Shown here in pieces: positions 45,562 through 57,472 of a DNA stretch of 64,000 nucleotides. The translations under genes were made by a program, and so were the position numbers. The notes below the pieces were generated by a model. It made no database searches, was not told the origin of the DNA, and worked only from the letters and a program-made list of their open reading frames with translations. Source of the DNA: Termitomyces sp. T153 (Eukaryota; Basidiomycota; Agaricomycetes; Agaricales; Lyophyllaceae); NCBI GenBank assembly GCA_018296165.2, contig JACKQL020000007.1, positions 1,302,001 to 1,366,000 on the forward strand, given 5' to 3'. Each line of letters opens with the position of its first letter. The stretch's first letter is position 1.

Positions 45562-48500
45562 ATGGTTGCCGCAGGCTCCATCACTGTCGTAGGTTGGTAT
45601 ACCATTGTCGAAATCTGGTGATCCTTTCTGACAACTTACTTCCATAGTGCGCGTACGTCCGCCCACAGCTTGGGAGGCTGCCCGCCTTCCAGATCCATGC
45701 TATGATACTACAATACGCGGTGATGGCGCACTTTCTACTCCTGGCAAAGTTCCTGTCCAACACACCGCGCCACTCAGAGACATCGTTCAGATCGTAGACG
45801 ACAGAATATTGACGTTCGACCCTGATGAGAAGGATCAAGCCAGAGCATTTGTAGAACGCGGATTCATGCCACCAGGCACAAAACGCTACAAGGACAAGAG
45901 ATTCATGTTCGACCGGGTGTTTGGCCGCGAGGCACAACAACACGATGTATATGAAACTACCTCTCAACCCCTTTTGAAGGGTCTTCTCGATGGTTACAAT
46001 GCTACAGTTTTTGCCTATGGAGTGAGTACCCCTCAGCATAGTCATGATCTTATATTGACTAGAGTGGTGTTAGGCCACAGGCTGTGGGAAGACGCATACT
46101 ATTAGCGGCACAGAATCTGATCCGGGCATCATATATTTGACGATGGCGGATCTTTTCCAGCGCATCAAGGATCGTGAGGACGACTGGGATGTTGAGGTCA
46201 TGGTGACTTTCTTGGAGATTTACAACGAGGAGATCCGCGATCTGCTTGCTGAGCCAAATTCCAACACACCACGTGGAGGGCTTACTATACGCGAAGACAA
46301 GACTGTCAAGGTAGTAGGACTTGTCGAACTGAAGCCGAAAACGGCTGAAGAAGTCAAAGAAATTGTCTTGCTCGGTAACACAAGGAGGACACAGAGCCCA
46401 ACGCATGCTAACGAGACCAGTTCTCGATCTCACGCAGTACTACAAGTACATGTTACACAGTCACCACGAACAGCAGCACTCACAGAACAGCGTACGGTGG
46501 CCACGCTTTCCATCATCGATCTCGCTGGTAGTGAGCGAGCCGCTGCCACCACCAATATGGGCCAACGGATGGTGGAAGGAGCTAACATCAACAAGTCCCT
46601 TCTTGCTCTCGGAAACTGCATTAATGCTCTTTGCGAAAGCGGTGGTTCTGTTCGCCATGTACCGTATCGGAACAGCAAGCTCACTCGTTTGCTGAAATTC
46701 TCACTTGGCGGCAACTGCAAGACGGTGATGGTCGTCTGTGTCGCACCTACATCCAACCACTTTGATGATACGCATAACACGCTTGTTTATGCCGAGCGCG
46801 CCACTAAGATTAAAACGAAAGTGGTCACAAGAAATGTCGTCAACGTTGATCGACACGTCGGACGCTACGTCGAAGCAATTAATCGGCTCAACCAGGAAGT
46901 TGCGGAGCTTAAGGCTAAGTTGTCTGGTAAGAGGGACCAAGAGAACGAAATTGCTCGTCGGAAGAGGGCGGAGGCCAACGAAGAAGTGGAAAGGGCAAAG
47001 CGGGATATGAAATCCAAGGTGGAACAAACGGTGGATTCAATCGTGGATGGTGCAGCCTGCACGGGAACCCTCACCGTTGCGAAAGCCAAACTGGAACCGA
47101 TACGAGCAAGGCTCATCGAACTTGAAAAGAAAGAATTGTCGGGAGCGCTTTCGGTCGATTTTGAGGCGGAGCGTGGTCTCTTGCGTGTTCTGGCGCTACC
47201 AGAAGAAGAGATAATCCAAACCAATTCGCTGCTATCAGCACGAATTCAACGCGCGTCCAATTCTAATGCTATGTTTGAAGCCACGTTGCGTATCATGTCA
47301 GAACGTAAATCCGAGAAGCTGGACCAGCCGGGCATGGACATTCTCAAACTTGAATCCGCTTTGAGGAAGGCAGAGATGGAGAGGGCGAAGGCTGAAGGTG
47401 AGCGTGATATCATGAGGACCGCAATTGGGAGCATGGCCGAAGTTGTAGTCAACCTTGTTGGGATGCTTGGGAGATGCACTGTCATGGTCGGTGAAGCGGT
47501 GGACACGCTGAACGGCGCAGATAACTTGGACTCAGTTAAAAAGGTGGCGAAGGCACTTGATCTTGTCAAGAGCAACAACAACGCTACTTTCCAAAACTTG
47601 GTTGGTGCTTCCACAGAGGGCTATGCAATTACAGCGCGAAATACCTCCTCGATTTTGGATTCCTTCGACGGATATACCACCACATTCACTAGAAGGATCA
47701 GCTCTGGACCTGCCGTTTTACAGCAATTGACTGCAAAGCCAGTCAGGCGATCTTCTGCGGTGTATGGATCCAATAGCTTGTCGGTGTCTTTCGAATCCCG
47801 CCGTGGACGCTCCCCTCGTAAATCATTACGTTCTAGCCTTTCACAACCATATAGGAGGATCTCGGAGAAAGACAAAAAAGGCGCAAAGAATGTACAATGG
47901 CGAGATGAAGTTGGACAGGGCGATCTTGATGATGGCGGACCGAAGTTGCCCCCGGTCGCTGTGACGATCATTCCCGCGACCCCTTCAACCGTTGGGGATA
48001 CAACGACCTCGTCTTCATCCACACTTCCGCCTAGATGCACCTCTCTCGGTAGCTCAGAGAGTGATTGGGAAGACGAGACAGAAAAAATTGACGACAGCAT
48101 GCATCTTAGCCTGAGTGCCTCACTTCCAGTATCGACCCGATCTGATGATTCCAAATTTGATAATTCTTCGACTTCCCTCTCTTTTCGTGCTCGAAGGCCA
48201 CGAGCCGGCCGTCTAGACCCCAGTTTCTTCAAATCATCAAAATTGCGTGGCTCTGCACTAGCATGTCTTGTTGAACGAGACGAGACGACCAGCCCAGAGC
48301 GACGCAGCCACAATCCTCTTGCTGAAATGAGCCTCAATCAGCTATCTGGGTCTAATGGCAATCGATCCTTCAATAGTTTGCATGTTCCTCAAGTGCATGG
48401 CGTCAACGGGAGCCCTAGTAGACGTGGGCCATCTACACCGAAGAAAGGTGGTCTGATTTCTGGCTCAGGCGGTAGCATGATCAAAGTCACGAACGGGCGT

Positions 48501-48788
48501 CGCAGGTCTAACATTGGACCTTTGCGCGTAGAGAAAGGTCGAAGGCGGTCGAGTCTGATCCCTCAGCTTTCGCCTCACGAAGGTGAAAGCAATGGAGGGC
48601 CTCGACGGGTAATAATGGTCAGCCCAGCGAAGCGGACGAAGCGACTGTCGCTGACCAAGTCAATGAGTATGGGGACCATCAAGATTAGGTCACCTCCTCT
48701 AGGGGCAAATTCATCTGTGGCTAACATTTCGTTTGATGCTGGCGGGGATACAAGCTTCACCAGGGCCAAGAAGGCGAATTGGCGATGA
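45562..48788 (+). CDS. KIP3: Kinesin-8 motor (Kip3/Klp5-like)
   Basis: Exons 45562-45592, 45648-46021 and 46074-48788; 1,039 residues. The N-terminal motor spans about 8-385: VRVRPPT, the P-loop GATGCGKTHTISGT (completed by splicing at 46,074), switch I NETSSRSHA, switch II LAGSERAA, and NINKSLLALGNCI. The P-loop form with CGKTHTISG and the RFMFDRVFG entry are typical of kinesin-8. A neck/coiled coil follows (EAINRLNQEVAELKAKL), then about 400 Ser/Arg-rich residues. Kinesin-8 motors walk to plus ends, limit microtubule length, and act in spindle positioning and nuclear movement. The paralogue split (Kip3 versus Klp5/6) cannot be decided. Confidence 0.92.
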
Positions 48789-49052
48789 TCCAAACCTAAG
48801 TTGTTGTACAGTACGCTTTCTTTATTTGATGCATGGGCGGTGCCCGCATTATGTACCTGTTATTGTAGATTGTCAGCCCTTATCGTTATTTGTTGTATTC
48901 CTCGCGACCTTCATGACATCCTATGCCACGTTCCTTGCCTTGTGTTTACACCTATACCCGTTCTTGTCCATTTTGGTCACTAGACTCCTAATGTATTATC
49001 GTCACTCCAGAAACTGCAAAATAGGATCCCCATGCATTACATGAACCAGTAC

Positions 49053-49917
49053 CTATATTACACGCTTGACTTCGAAGAAAGACTGGAGTGAAAGTCAGAT
49101 GAGTGTCGAAAGCTGAAACGATGAACACGCACTTTCAAATAGTAAATCTGCCAGCCAACCACAGAGAACAAAACAACGGCCTGCAATATCGACCACCATT
49201 TGACCCGAGAGTTTGTAGACTCTGCAGTGTTGCGATGAGTCCGTTCTCTGACCACAATGTATTCCTGCTCGTCTTTTACGGTCAACAACCCGTTCGCTAG
49301 CGATCGAATTTCCCGCTCGACGGGGGCGACGATATCTGTCATAAGCTTATAAGAATTTATCGGATATGAGCTATGCAAAGACTAACCGTCTCCCTGAACA
49401 TAGATTACACCGTGTACATTGAAGCTGGAAGTACTGTGTAAACCCCAGATACCACGGATATCAGACTGCTTACCTGACAATCTTGTCCGTGATAGCGCTC
49501 ATTTGGTTCGAAAAGCAGAGCTCATGCCTACCATCCTTTTGAGCAGTGATAGAGAGGGAGCCTGTCGATTGTCGGACTTGCTTTCCAAGGACGTGGTCAT
49601 CTGGGTCCGTTAACTGAATTAACCATGAGAATCGAAGTATAGGATGCCATGACGCGCAACAAACCCAGAAATCAATATCTAAATGACCTCCTCCACCAAC
49701 TTGATACGTCACGGTCATCTATGCCGGGAAATTCAGCCAATTCATAGAGATTGAAGCAGTCAAGCGGTCAAACCTTGTCTTGCTTGTGCAAGTCCTCGAA
49801 GAAGCATTCTTTGTGACCGGAAACAATCTCTATTAGATGGGCAGACACCAAGGCAGGAATAAAAAGAATTAAAGCAAAACAAGCAAAGAAACGATGGGTA
49901 TACGGGATTTTGTGCAT
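49053..49917 (-). CDS. p24/EMP24-family COPII/COPI cargo receptor
   Basis: Exons on the minus strand: 49917-49774, 49718-49665, 49613-49474, 49433-49387, 49335-49133 and 49082-49053; 205 residues. Signal peptide about 1-26 (RFFACFALILFIPALVSA). The GOLD domain begins HKECFFEDL and continues LDIDFWLTDPDDHVLG. A luminal coiled region (PVEREIRSLANGLL, EYIVVRERTHRNTAEST) leads to one membrane helix (WSILQAVVLFSVVGWQIYYL). The cytosolic tail SFFEVKRVI holds the FF (COPII) signal and a weak dibasic KR. p24 proteins cycle between ER and Golgi and sort cargo such as GPI proteins. Which subfamily is unclear. Only 151 bp separate its ATG from that of RanBP1. Confidence 0.92.
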
Positions 49918-50068
49918 TTAGGTCTTGCGTGAGGTGTCGTGGTTCGGGCAGGTCACGGCGAGTCATGGGAGACCCCGATCACGTGGTTCTGGGGTCTTTA
50001 CCATTGGTTTTCGAGTTCTTTAAATCTTTCTTCTGCGCTGTTCAAATCTACAGTACACCCTCGCAGCA
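49918..50068. promoter_or_regulatory. Very short divergent promoter, p24 / RanBP1
   Basis: 151 bp between two outward-facing ATGs, the tightest spacer in the window. It includes a CACGTG box at 49980-49985. Confidence 0.45.
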
Positions 50069-50959
50069 ATGTCTGAACATACTGATGCACTCGCTCCAAG
50101 AGTACGTTGTCGCTTTTTCCTCCTCCAAATTTCACGATCACTCTTGAGATCTTCCTTCTGTCTTCTTGAGTGGTTGAGAGCTGATCACTTCTACAGGAGG
50201 AGGAGGCCGATGTTCACTTCGAACCGGTCATCAAGCTCACGGAACAGGTCGAAACGAAAACTATGGAAGAAGACGAAGAGGTGCTATTCAAGATGTGCGT
50301 CGATCTCAAATCAACGCGATTTCTTCTCCAATCGATCTTACTGACTCGTCGATTTCAATACGATTTTTATCGTTCGATGTAGGCGCGCGAAACTCTTCCG
50401 ATTCGACTCTGAATCCACTGAATGGAAGGAACGTGGCACTGGTGACGTTCGCCTCCTTTCCCATAAAGAAACGAGGAAGGTCCGCCTTGTCATGAGACGC
50501 GATAAGACTCTCAAGGTCTGTGCAAATCACGTCAGTAAGTAATCGCTTTCAGACCCGTGTCATTGAGCATTCGGCCACACGCTCTAACTCGCGTTTTACA
50601 TAGTTACTTCAGACATGAAACTACAGCCCAACATCGGGTCGGACAGGAGTTGGGTCTGGAAGGTGGCAGCCGATTATTCGGAGACACCACCAACCTCAGA
50701 GACTCTTGCTATCCGCCTTGCCAATGCTGAGAGTGAGTCATTTTGTTTTCTTTGGCTTCGGATATATCTCAGTATGCGTGAAGATGCCAATCAATTCAAG
50801 GCTAAATTCGAAGAAGCGCAAGCTAATAATGCCAAGTTGTCGGGTGGCCTTGCCCCCACCGTAGAGGAGGAAGCGGAGGCAGGGGCGAGAGATGGGAAGA
50901 AGAACGAGGACCCTATGAAGGAGCCAGAGACTGTTGCGGAGCCTGTATCGAAAGATTAA
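50069..50959 (+). CDS. YRB1: Ran-binding protein 1
   Basis: Exons 50069-50101, 50197-50294, 50383-50534, 50604-50732 and 50784-50959; 195 residues. The single RanBD1 domain spans about 16-150: [59 protein letters not shown] and [11 protein letters not shown]. It binds Ran-GTP and helps RanGAP hydrolyse GTP when export complexes reach the cytoplasm. The C-terminal 40 residues are Glu/Lys-rich. The splice at 50,534 uses GTAAGT and gives VITSDM; using the nearer GTCAGT would break the frame. Convergent with clpX, 185 bp between stops. Confidence 0.94.
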
Positions 50960-51144
50960 ACATGGCATCTTTATCACGCTCGTGTTACCTCGGCTTTTTC
51001 ATACGCTGCAGCTGTGCCACTGATAGCTTAACACTGCAGCATCTGTTGAAGAACTCTATCGGATTCAATACACCATTTCAAGGTTTAGATGAGGATAGTG
51101 TACACGAATACATCCATTGCATCTACATTTACATGATACATACA

Positions 51145-53460
51145 TCACACATTTTCGGAAAGAGTCATCGTCCGAGTATCCCTTCTTTCCTCTTGAGCCC
51201 ATGCTTCCCAGAAAGCAACACCTGCGCCTTTGCTCCAATACGCTGGAGACTTCTCCCCTCGGACAACGGCAGCTGTGATGAGGACATGGCGGACATCCGA
51301 GCCACTGACGTTGTCGGTAAAATGCTCAATTGATGACTGATGAGGCAAACTCACGGTACTTCATACATTGGGTCCAACAACAAAGCCTCCTGTGTCGCTT
51401 GAAAATATTGACTTTGAAATTGGGAACATGGCCAGACGAACCATTATGCCTCTTAGCCCTCGAGCACCACCACCCCTTTCTGCAGCCTTTCGACATATCT
51501 CGTCTAGCGCTGCACCCGTAAATCTGATCTCGACCCCGTAGAACCCAAAAAGAGCTTGGTACTGTGATATCAAGGAACCCTTCACCTCCGTAAGAATCCG
51601 CCGTAGGTCAGGTACTGTCAACGGCGCAAGTGTCGTTATTGAAGGCAAGCGAGATATGAACTCGGGAATGAATCTGAAATAGGATAAGCGTCTGCGACCA
51701 GATATATCAACCACAAACGGTGTATACCCATATTTAACGAGATCTAGCAATGTTAGATAAGTTTCCAATTATTCGATTACCAGTATGTAGAAAGATACCA
51801 GGTATCTCCACAAGGTCTAAAACATTCTTAACTGTCTTCCGATTTGGTGTAAAAAATGGGACAGATGAGCCTTCTTCAGGGGTTGACAGTGTGGCTGTAA
51901 AGCCAATAGACTAGATATTGTCACTCAAGGTGACCGATTTCATCGAGGTAAAACAACACTCACACTTTTAGACACACGCTGCTTGATGATGGCCTCAAGG
52001 CCTACAAAGGCGCCACTTAAGATGAAGAGTATATTTGAAGTGTCTATGTGGTAAGTCTCCGATTTCGCTGGCGTTTCCATATGTCTGGATTAGAGTACTT
52101 GTAAGACAACCAGGAAAAATATACTCACAAGGTGGCGTAGTACATTGTTGACCTCTTTGCGGAAAGGCAGGACCTCCCTCATATGTAGGAAGCTGAACGG
52201 CAGTAACACCTTTGGCTTTTACAGTCACAACGGAGCCTTCCATCATCCTCAAAAGTGCCTGTTGTACTCCTTCACCACCGACATCACGGGAAACTTCGAG
52301 CCCTCCCGAAGACTTCTTGGCTATTTTATCGACTTCATCAATATATACGATACCCATGCTGGAGAGACAAGATTAGTACACAGAGCAAGTGACCAACTAT
52401 TCCTAACCTAGCACGTAAGGGATCCCGGTTCGCGGCTTGAAGCTGAAGACCGTAATGTTCACCGGCGAAACCGTGTAGCCAAAACTAGAACTTACAAGTC
52501 TTTCTATGATGATCTCAACGTCCTCACCTACATCTAAAATGGAAAAATGGATGAGTCACACGCTCAATTAACCAGCAATACACTAACATCCAGCCTGAAA
52601 ACGGCGTGAGATCTCGAGTCATATGATACAAGATTGTGCTCACTTGTGTGAACGATGTAGCATCGTTGACAGAGAAGGGAACGTCCAGTATCTGAGCGAG
52701 AGTTTTTGCCAGCAACGTTTTTCCTATGAACGAAGAGAGTTCATTTCAAGCGCGAAGACGATGTACGATTTTGACATACCAGAACCGGTAGGACCGCTAA
52801 AAGGATAGTCAGGTAATGAACTGTCAGTGCATATCAAGAATCCACACGAAGGACTGACATTACAAGCACATTGCTCTTCTCAAATAGAGGAAGACGTGAC
52901 TTGAAATTTGGAGCCGGCCCAGGTCGCGGTCGTGTAGGGTGAAGATTAGCCGTAGAAACACCGTGAACTGAAGGAAATTTGTCAGGGTCAAAATCAGCAC
53001 GGAAAATCGAAGAGGACGTACTAGCCTCTGGTACGACAGTTTCACTGTCCACATTGTTAATAGGTACCTGGGACTCCATATACTGAAGGTTTGCACGGAC
53101 TCGATTATAGTGGTTGAATACCCTTCAGAAGCAACTCAGCCGGTGATCAATACTCAGACAGAAGACCACTGACGCCACGGAAAGGACCTTCTTTGCATTC
53201 TCCTGACCGACAATGGATTCATTCAGGAATTCAACGAGCTATGGTCACATCTATGAGTCCAGATCCAAACGATAATCAGGAAATGGGATGTGCACTTCTC
53301 GTGGAGTTGCTAAATGAAATCCTGGAGATCTGTGTGGTATATCATGATGCCCATTGGTAACGTAATCGTTGATCGGTTGTGTCTGGAGTGTACGTAGCGG
53401 AACCGCCCAGATCTTCGGATAGAGTCCGTGTGGCCACGCTGGCAATCTATGCCAGATCAT
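51145..53460 (-). CDS. MCX1: Mitochondrial AAA+ unfoldase ClpX (Mcx1-like)
   Basis: Fifteen exons on the minus strand: 53460-53296, 53238-53174, 53122-52859, 52796-52780, 52723-52644, 52594-52588, 52533-52496, 52442-52408, 52358-52129, 52067-51964, 51910-51799, 51743-51728, 51673-51442, 51389-51355 and 51304-51145; 519 residues. The N-terminus ([10 protein letters not shown]) is a likely import leader, and there is no CxxC zinc-binding domain. Motifs in order: [20 protein letters not shown], Walker A GPTGSGKT, pore loop GYVG, Walker [25 protein letters not shown], an IGF tripeptide (KSIGF), [10 protein letters not shown], sensor-2 region [12 protein letters not shown] and DPMYEVPGSD. It unfolds proteins with ATP in the matrix. 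The IGF loop is what docks ClpP. Three microexons are discussed in Part 2. The start is less certain than the rest. Confidence 0.9.
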
Positions 53461-53729
53461 GAGCGAATATGAGTTTAAAGCTTGCGATACAAGCTAGAAA
53501 GCAGAATAGATAGCCCAATAGAGAGCGAATGAGGTATAATCGATACCGGCTCGCAGGCTCTGCTTGACTCCGAGGTCTTGGAAATGAAATGGGAAATAGA
53601 ACGATGATATGAGGGGTATCCATAGATGGATTACCAAGTCCGGAATACACAAATCCAAATATACGGTTTGCACTTGAGTCTGAAAGTTGCACAATCTTAA
53701 CAGCGGTATCTCAAATCTTCATATATACT
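53461..53729. promoter_or_regulatory. Divergent promoter spacer, clpX / cactin
   Basis: 269 bp between the two ATGs. A minus-strand frame (53692-53447) with a hydrophobic end overlaps the clpX start in another frame and is treated as chance. Confidence 0.4.
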
Positions 53730-56214
53730 ATGGGTAACAAATCTCGTTCACCGTCACCTCGCAGAACGTCTGACGACCGCAACCACGAATACAGCTCGGA
53801 TGTGCGCTCATCCCGGGTAGACAAACATTCGTCAAAGGATGACTATGATGATTCACGGCGCCGCCGCTATCGAAGTAGGAGCAGGGATAGAGGAGACAGG
53901 GACTTATATCGGCGTAAAAGGGATCGAAGTTCTAACAGAGATGGTGACAGAAAGGATAAAAAGCAAGTTCAACTATGTCTCTTCCTAATCCTACATTTTC
54001 TGATATGTTTGCAGGCGCAAGCGCGACAAATCCGAGGAACGTCGGGCTAGAAAGGCAGAGAAAAAACGAATAAAGGAGGAGGAGGAGGCTCGTCAAGTTG
54101 CTGAACTCAGCGTCTACAGTGCTACGGACAATCCATTCCACGACGTCAACTTGGGGCAGCAGTTCCGATGGCACAAGAAAAACGAGAAAGAAAGAAAGCA
54201 GGGAATGTCATTTGCAGAGGCACAGCGACGTGATGTTATCCGGCGCCAGGAGGCAAAAGAGGAGCTAGAACGGTTAAACAGACGACGTGCAGAAAGGGAA
54301 GTCGAGCAACGGTTGCGTGAAGAGGAGGAGCTTAGGAACCAACGGCTTCAAGAATCCGCGCAGATGTCGGAATGGCTGGCTAAGGAAGGCGATTTTCAAC
54401 TCGATCAGGAAAGGAGAAGAGCTGCTATTCGCATTAAGGAAAAGAGGGCTAAAGCTATCGACTTTTTGGCTCTCAACTTGAAATATGTCAACCCTACCGT
54501 CGACGAAGATGAGAGTGCCGGAGATGAGGATGCTGGTCTGGAAATCGATCTTGATGAGCCCTACAACATCTTTGATGTAACGCATAATCGTTTGTCATTG
54601 CTGACTTTTTTTGTTGACTCGCGCCATTATAGAATTTGACTGTACCGCAAGTTGAAGAGTTGCACAATGATATTGAGCGATATTTATCTCTGGAGGATTC
54701 GGAAGTTAATCTCGATTTCTGGACCGTGAGTTTTGCCCATTATTTTGTCTTGGTATCTAAAACTGACTTCATGCCAGAACATGATGGTAGTCTGCAAAGA
54801 TCGTCTGGAAACATTACAAACTAATAGACACCTGGGAGCGGAGGTTGCAGCTGCTGTCGAATCCGATATCGCAGTTCTTCTATCTGGCAAGACTTACGAC
54901 GACTTGGCCTCACTCCAAAGGCAAGTTAAGAACAAGCTCACTAGTGGAGAGCCTGTGGATACCGATTATTGGGAAGGTTTACTCAAGAAACTTCTTGTTT
55001 ATAAGGCAAAGGTAGCTCGCCACATTACTTGATATGCGGCTAAGTATGATGATCACTCTTTTAGGCCAAACTCAAGAGTCTTCACGAAGTGGTCGTCCGA
55101 AATAGACTTGAGCAGCTTCGTAAGCGGCAACGCGATGAGGCTCTTCAAGCACAGGAAGAGCTACTTGCTGGTGTTGCTCGGTTTGCGACAAAGAAATGGA
55201 ACAACGAAGTCATTCCTGTGGAAGCTTCCGATGAAGAAGTCGTACCCGCTGAGGAAATGGAGGAGTACGATAGATCAATGAGCCCCGAGCCGATTGACAT
55301 CACGAAGCTCGCGTCTGAGGAGCGTGATTTCAACATTGTAACAGAGGTTGAAGCCTTACAAGCCCTTGTACGTCCTTTGATCTCTGGGGTCTCGACTAAT
55401 TAACTTACTCGGTGACACTCGTAGCTTGAACAAAGACGTACAGTCGCTTCGTCTCGATTCGTGCCCAAAGCCTCTCAACCGCAACTCGAAGTCCAGAATG
55501 AAGAAGCCCCTAGTGGTGCAGATCTTGCCTCTGAGGCGCTTTACAGAGCGGAAGCCGAACGAGATCTCGATGAAGAAGAGGAACTTTTCAACCTGGAAGA
55601 GACCATTGCCAATCCAACATCGTATAATTGGGAAGATAAATATCGGCCCAGGAAGCCGAGGTACTTTAATCGCGTTCACACTGGCTATGAGTGGAACAAG
55701 TACAACCAAACTCATTACGAGTGAGTAATTTTTTTCTTGAGTCTTGATGCCCATACTTATGACATCACAGTACCGACAATCCCCCGCCAAAGGTCGTTCA
55801 AGGGTACAAAGTAAGAATATCATCTTGAGATTTGATTCTCCCTCGCTCATGTTGTCCCATAGTTTAACATATTCTATCCCGATCTCATCGATAAATCCAA
55901 AGCACCCACCTATAAAATTGTCAAGGAGCCAGGAAATGATGAGACAGTCCTGCTGCACTTCAGTGCCGGGCCTCCTTATGAGGACATTGCATTCCGTATC
56001 GTTGACAGAGAGTGGGAGTTTTCACATAAACGGTGTGCTCATTCATACCTGTACTTGTCATCATTTCTGAAGTATTTTCACAGTGGTTTTCGCAGCAGTT
56101 TTGACAGGGGATGCCTCTCTCTGTGGTTCAATTTCAGACGCAGTGTAAGTACCTCTTTGATCAGAAGGCGTTTTCATCATCATCAACCTCTCATTCCAGT
56201 TCTATCGGAAGTGA
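53730..56214 (+). CDS. CAY1: Cactin, spliceosome-associated protein
   Basis: Ten exons: 53730-53962, 54015-54576, 54633-54725, 54778-55011, 55065-55367, 55425-55720, 55771-55810, 55863-56032, 56084-56144 and 56200-56214; 668 residues. An RS-like basic N-terminus (RRRRYRSRSRDRGD) leads to a Glu/Arg helix, the mid domain (VPQVEELHNDIERYL, YWEGLLKKLLVYKAK), then the conserved C-terminal domain (KYRPRKPRYFNRVHTGYEWN, PPYEDIAFRIVDREWEFSHK, WFNFRR). The last coding exon is 15 nt. Cactin acts in the late spliceosome; fission yeast Cay1 affects splicing and telomeres. Intron 1 uses a GC donor (GCAAGT at 53,963). The nearby GTTCAA donor leads quickly to a stop. Confidence 0.93.
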
Positions 56215-57472
56215 AAAAGAACCGTCGCTACCGGTCTGCCTCCAATATCGACTACCTTCGATGATATCTTCCGATCGATCTACTTCTCACCCATTTTCAC
56301 TGTACATATTTTCTTCTCTGCACCCTTGTCATCACCTGTATATCGTTACGAGATTCAAATAGAAACTTCTTTGTTGACTGCGTATCATCACTCACACTTA
56401 GATGGCCCCCAACGACTGCATTCGACTTCATGTATGATACAGTTACGTTTGTGCTTCTGTCTCTGTGTCCCTTGCATCAAATCAGAGTGACTTATGTACT
56501 ACTTTTTCTACTCACCAACCCAACCCGTGCCGGCTCGTAACAACCGAACTATGGACTTGTCCGAATTAAGTTACAGTTTCGGAGAGCCACGAAGGTGGAA
56601 ATGAGGGTTGGGCGAGCAACTTTTATCCACTCGCCACCGCGCTCAGCTATCTTATCACGTGGCAAGACCGTCGCATGAAGTTGATTTTTCAAACCCTTAC
56701 CATACCCTTTATTTACCTCACAGCACGTTCGCGGAATTCCAGCTCGACGCCATACCCGACGTCACATCTTCTCGCAGAGTTGGCAGAGATTACTCCGACC
56801 AAGGCCGAAAAACTCGAGTCGCATGAGCCACGAGACTTCGTCCTTTCCCCAAACCTCAGCGCTCAGTATTAGGAACTTAGCATTGAAATTGTTACAAACA
56901 ATAAGTCTATTTCGATCTCCTACATACAGTCCAGACACTGAGCATTCATAAGTAATCCATACGTAGTGATTATTATTGAAATCTAAGAGCATTGTTTAAA
57001 GTCCGGCTAATCGATATCAGGTTGAGACGTCGTACATAATTATTCCTGTTTCGTCTTTTTATCTGCACTCTGGAAGTACTTTCAAAAATATTGCTCAGGC
57101 CTTACATCTCAACTACAAGTTACGGTCTGTCTGACAAGGCAGGTCAACTGAACGCTTGAGAAAAACACAATTAGGCGGACCTCGCCACAACAACAGTAAC
57201 TTTATTCAAGTGTCCGTCATGGTCACGATGAGTCACAGTGCTTTGTTCGTTCCTGTGGACAAACGTCATTTTATCGCTGGGCTCCTGCACTTTCGTTGTC
57301 GCGGGGAACTGGTCCGTTCAACAATGTGTGACAGCCGCAAGCTTTGTCCATTGATGTGGCCATTTTGCTTTGGAGTGGCCCAAACGTTGACCGTTGTAAC
57401 CTAGTTAAAAGCCATGATATCTGTAGGAGTCGGTCTTCCCCACCCGTATACAATCCTCTCGTCAACCTTATC
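56215..57472. other. Intergenic region, cactin / cyclin-like gene
   Basis: 1.26 kb with no supported gene. Short plus-strand frames occur at 56608-56826 and 56675-56872 (MKLIFQTLTIPFIYL..., a possible small secreted or membrane peptide), but they overlap each other and lack likeness to anything I know. A CACGTG box lies at 56656-56661. The right part should hold the promoter of the next gene. Confidence 0.4.

Noticed and set aside
53447..53692. 81-aa minus-strand frame with hydrophobic end
   Set aside because: Different frame from clpX, overlaps its start and has no likeness; probably 5' leader.
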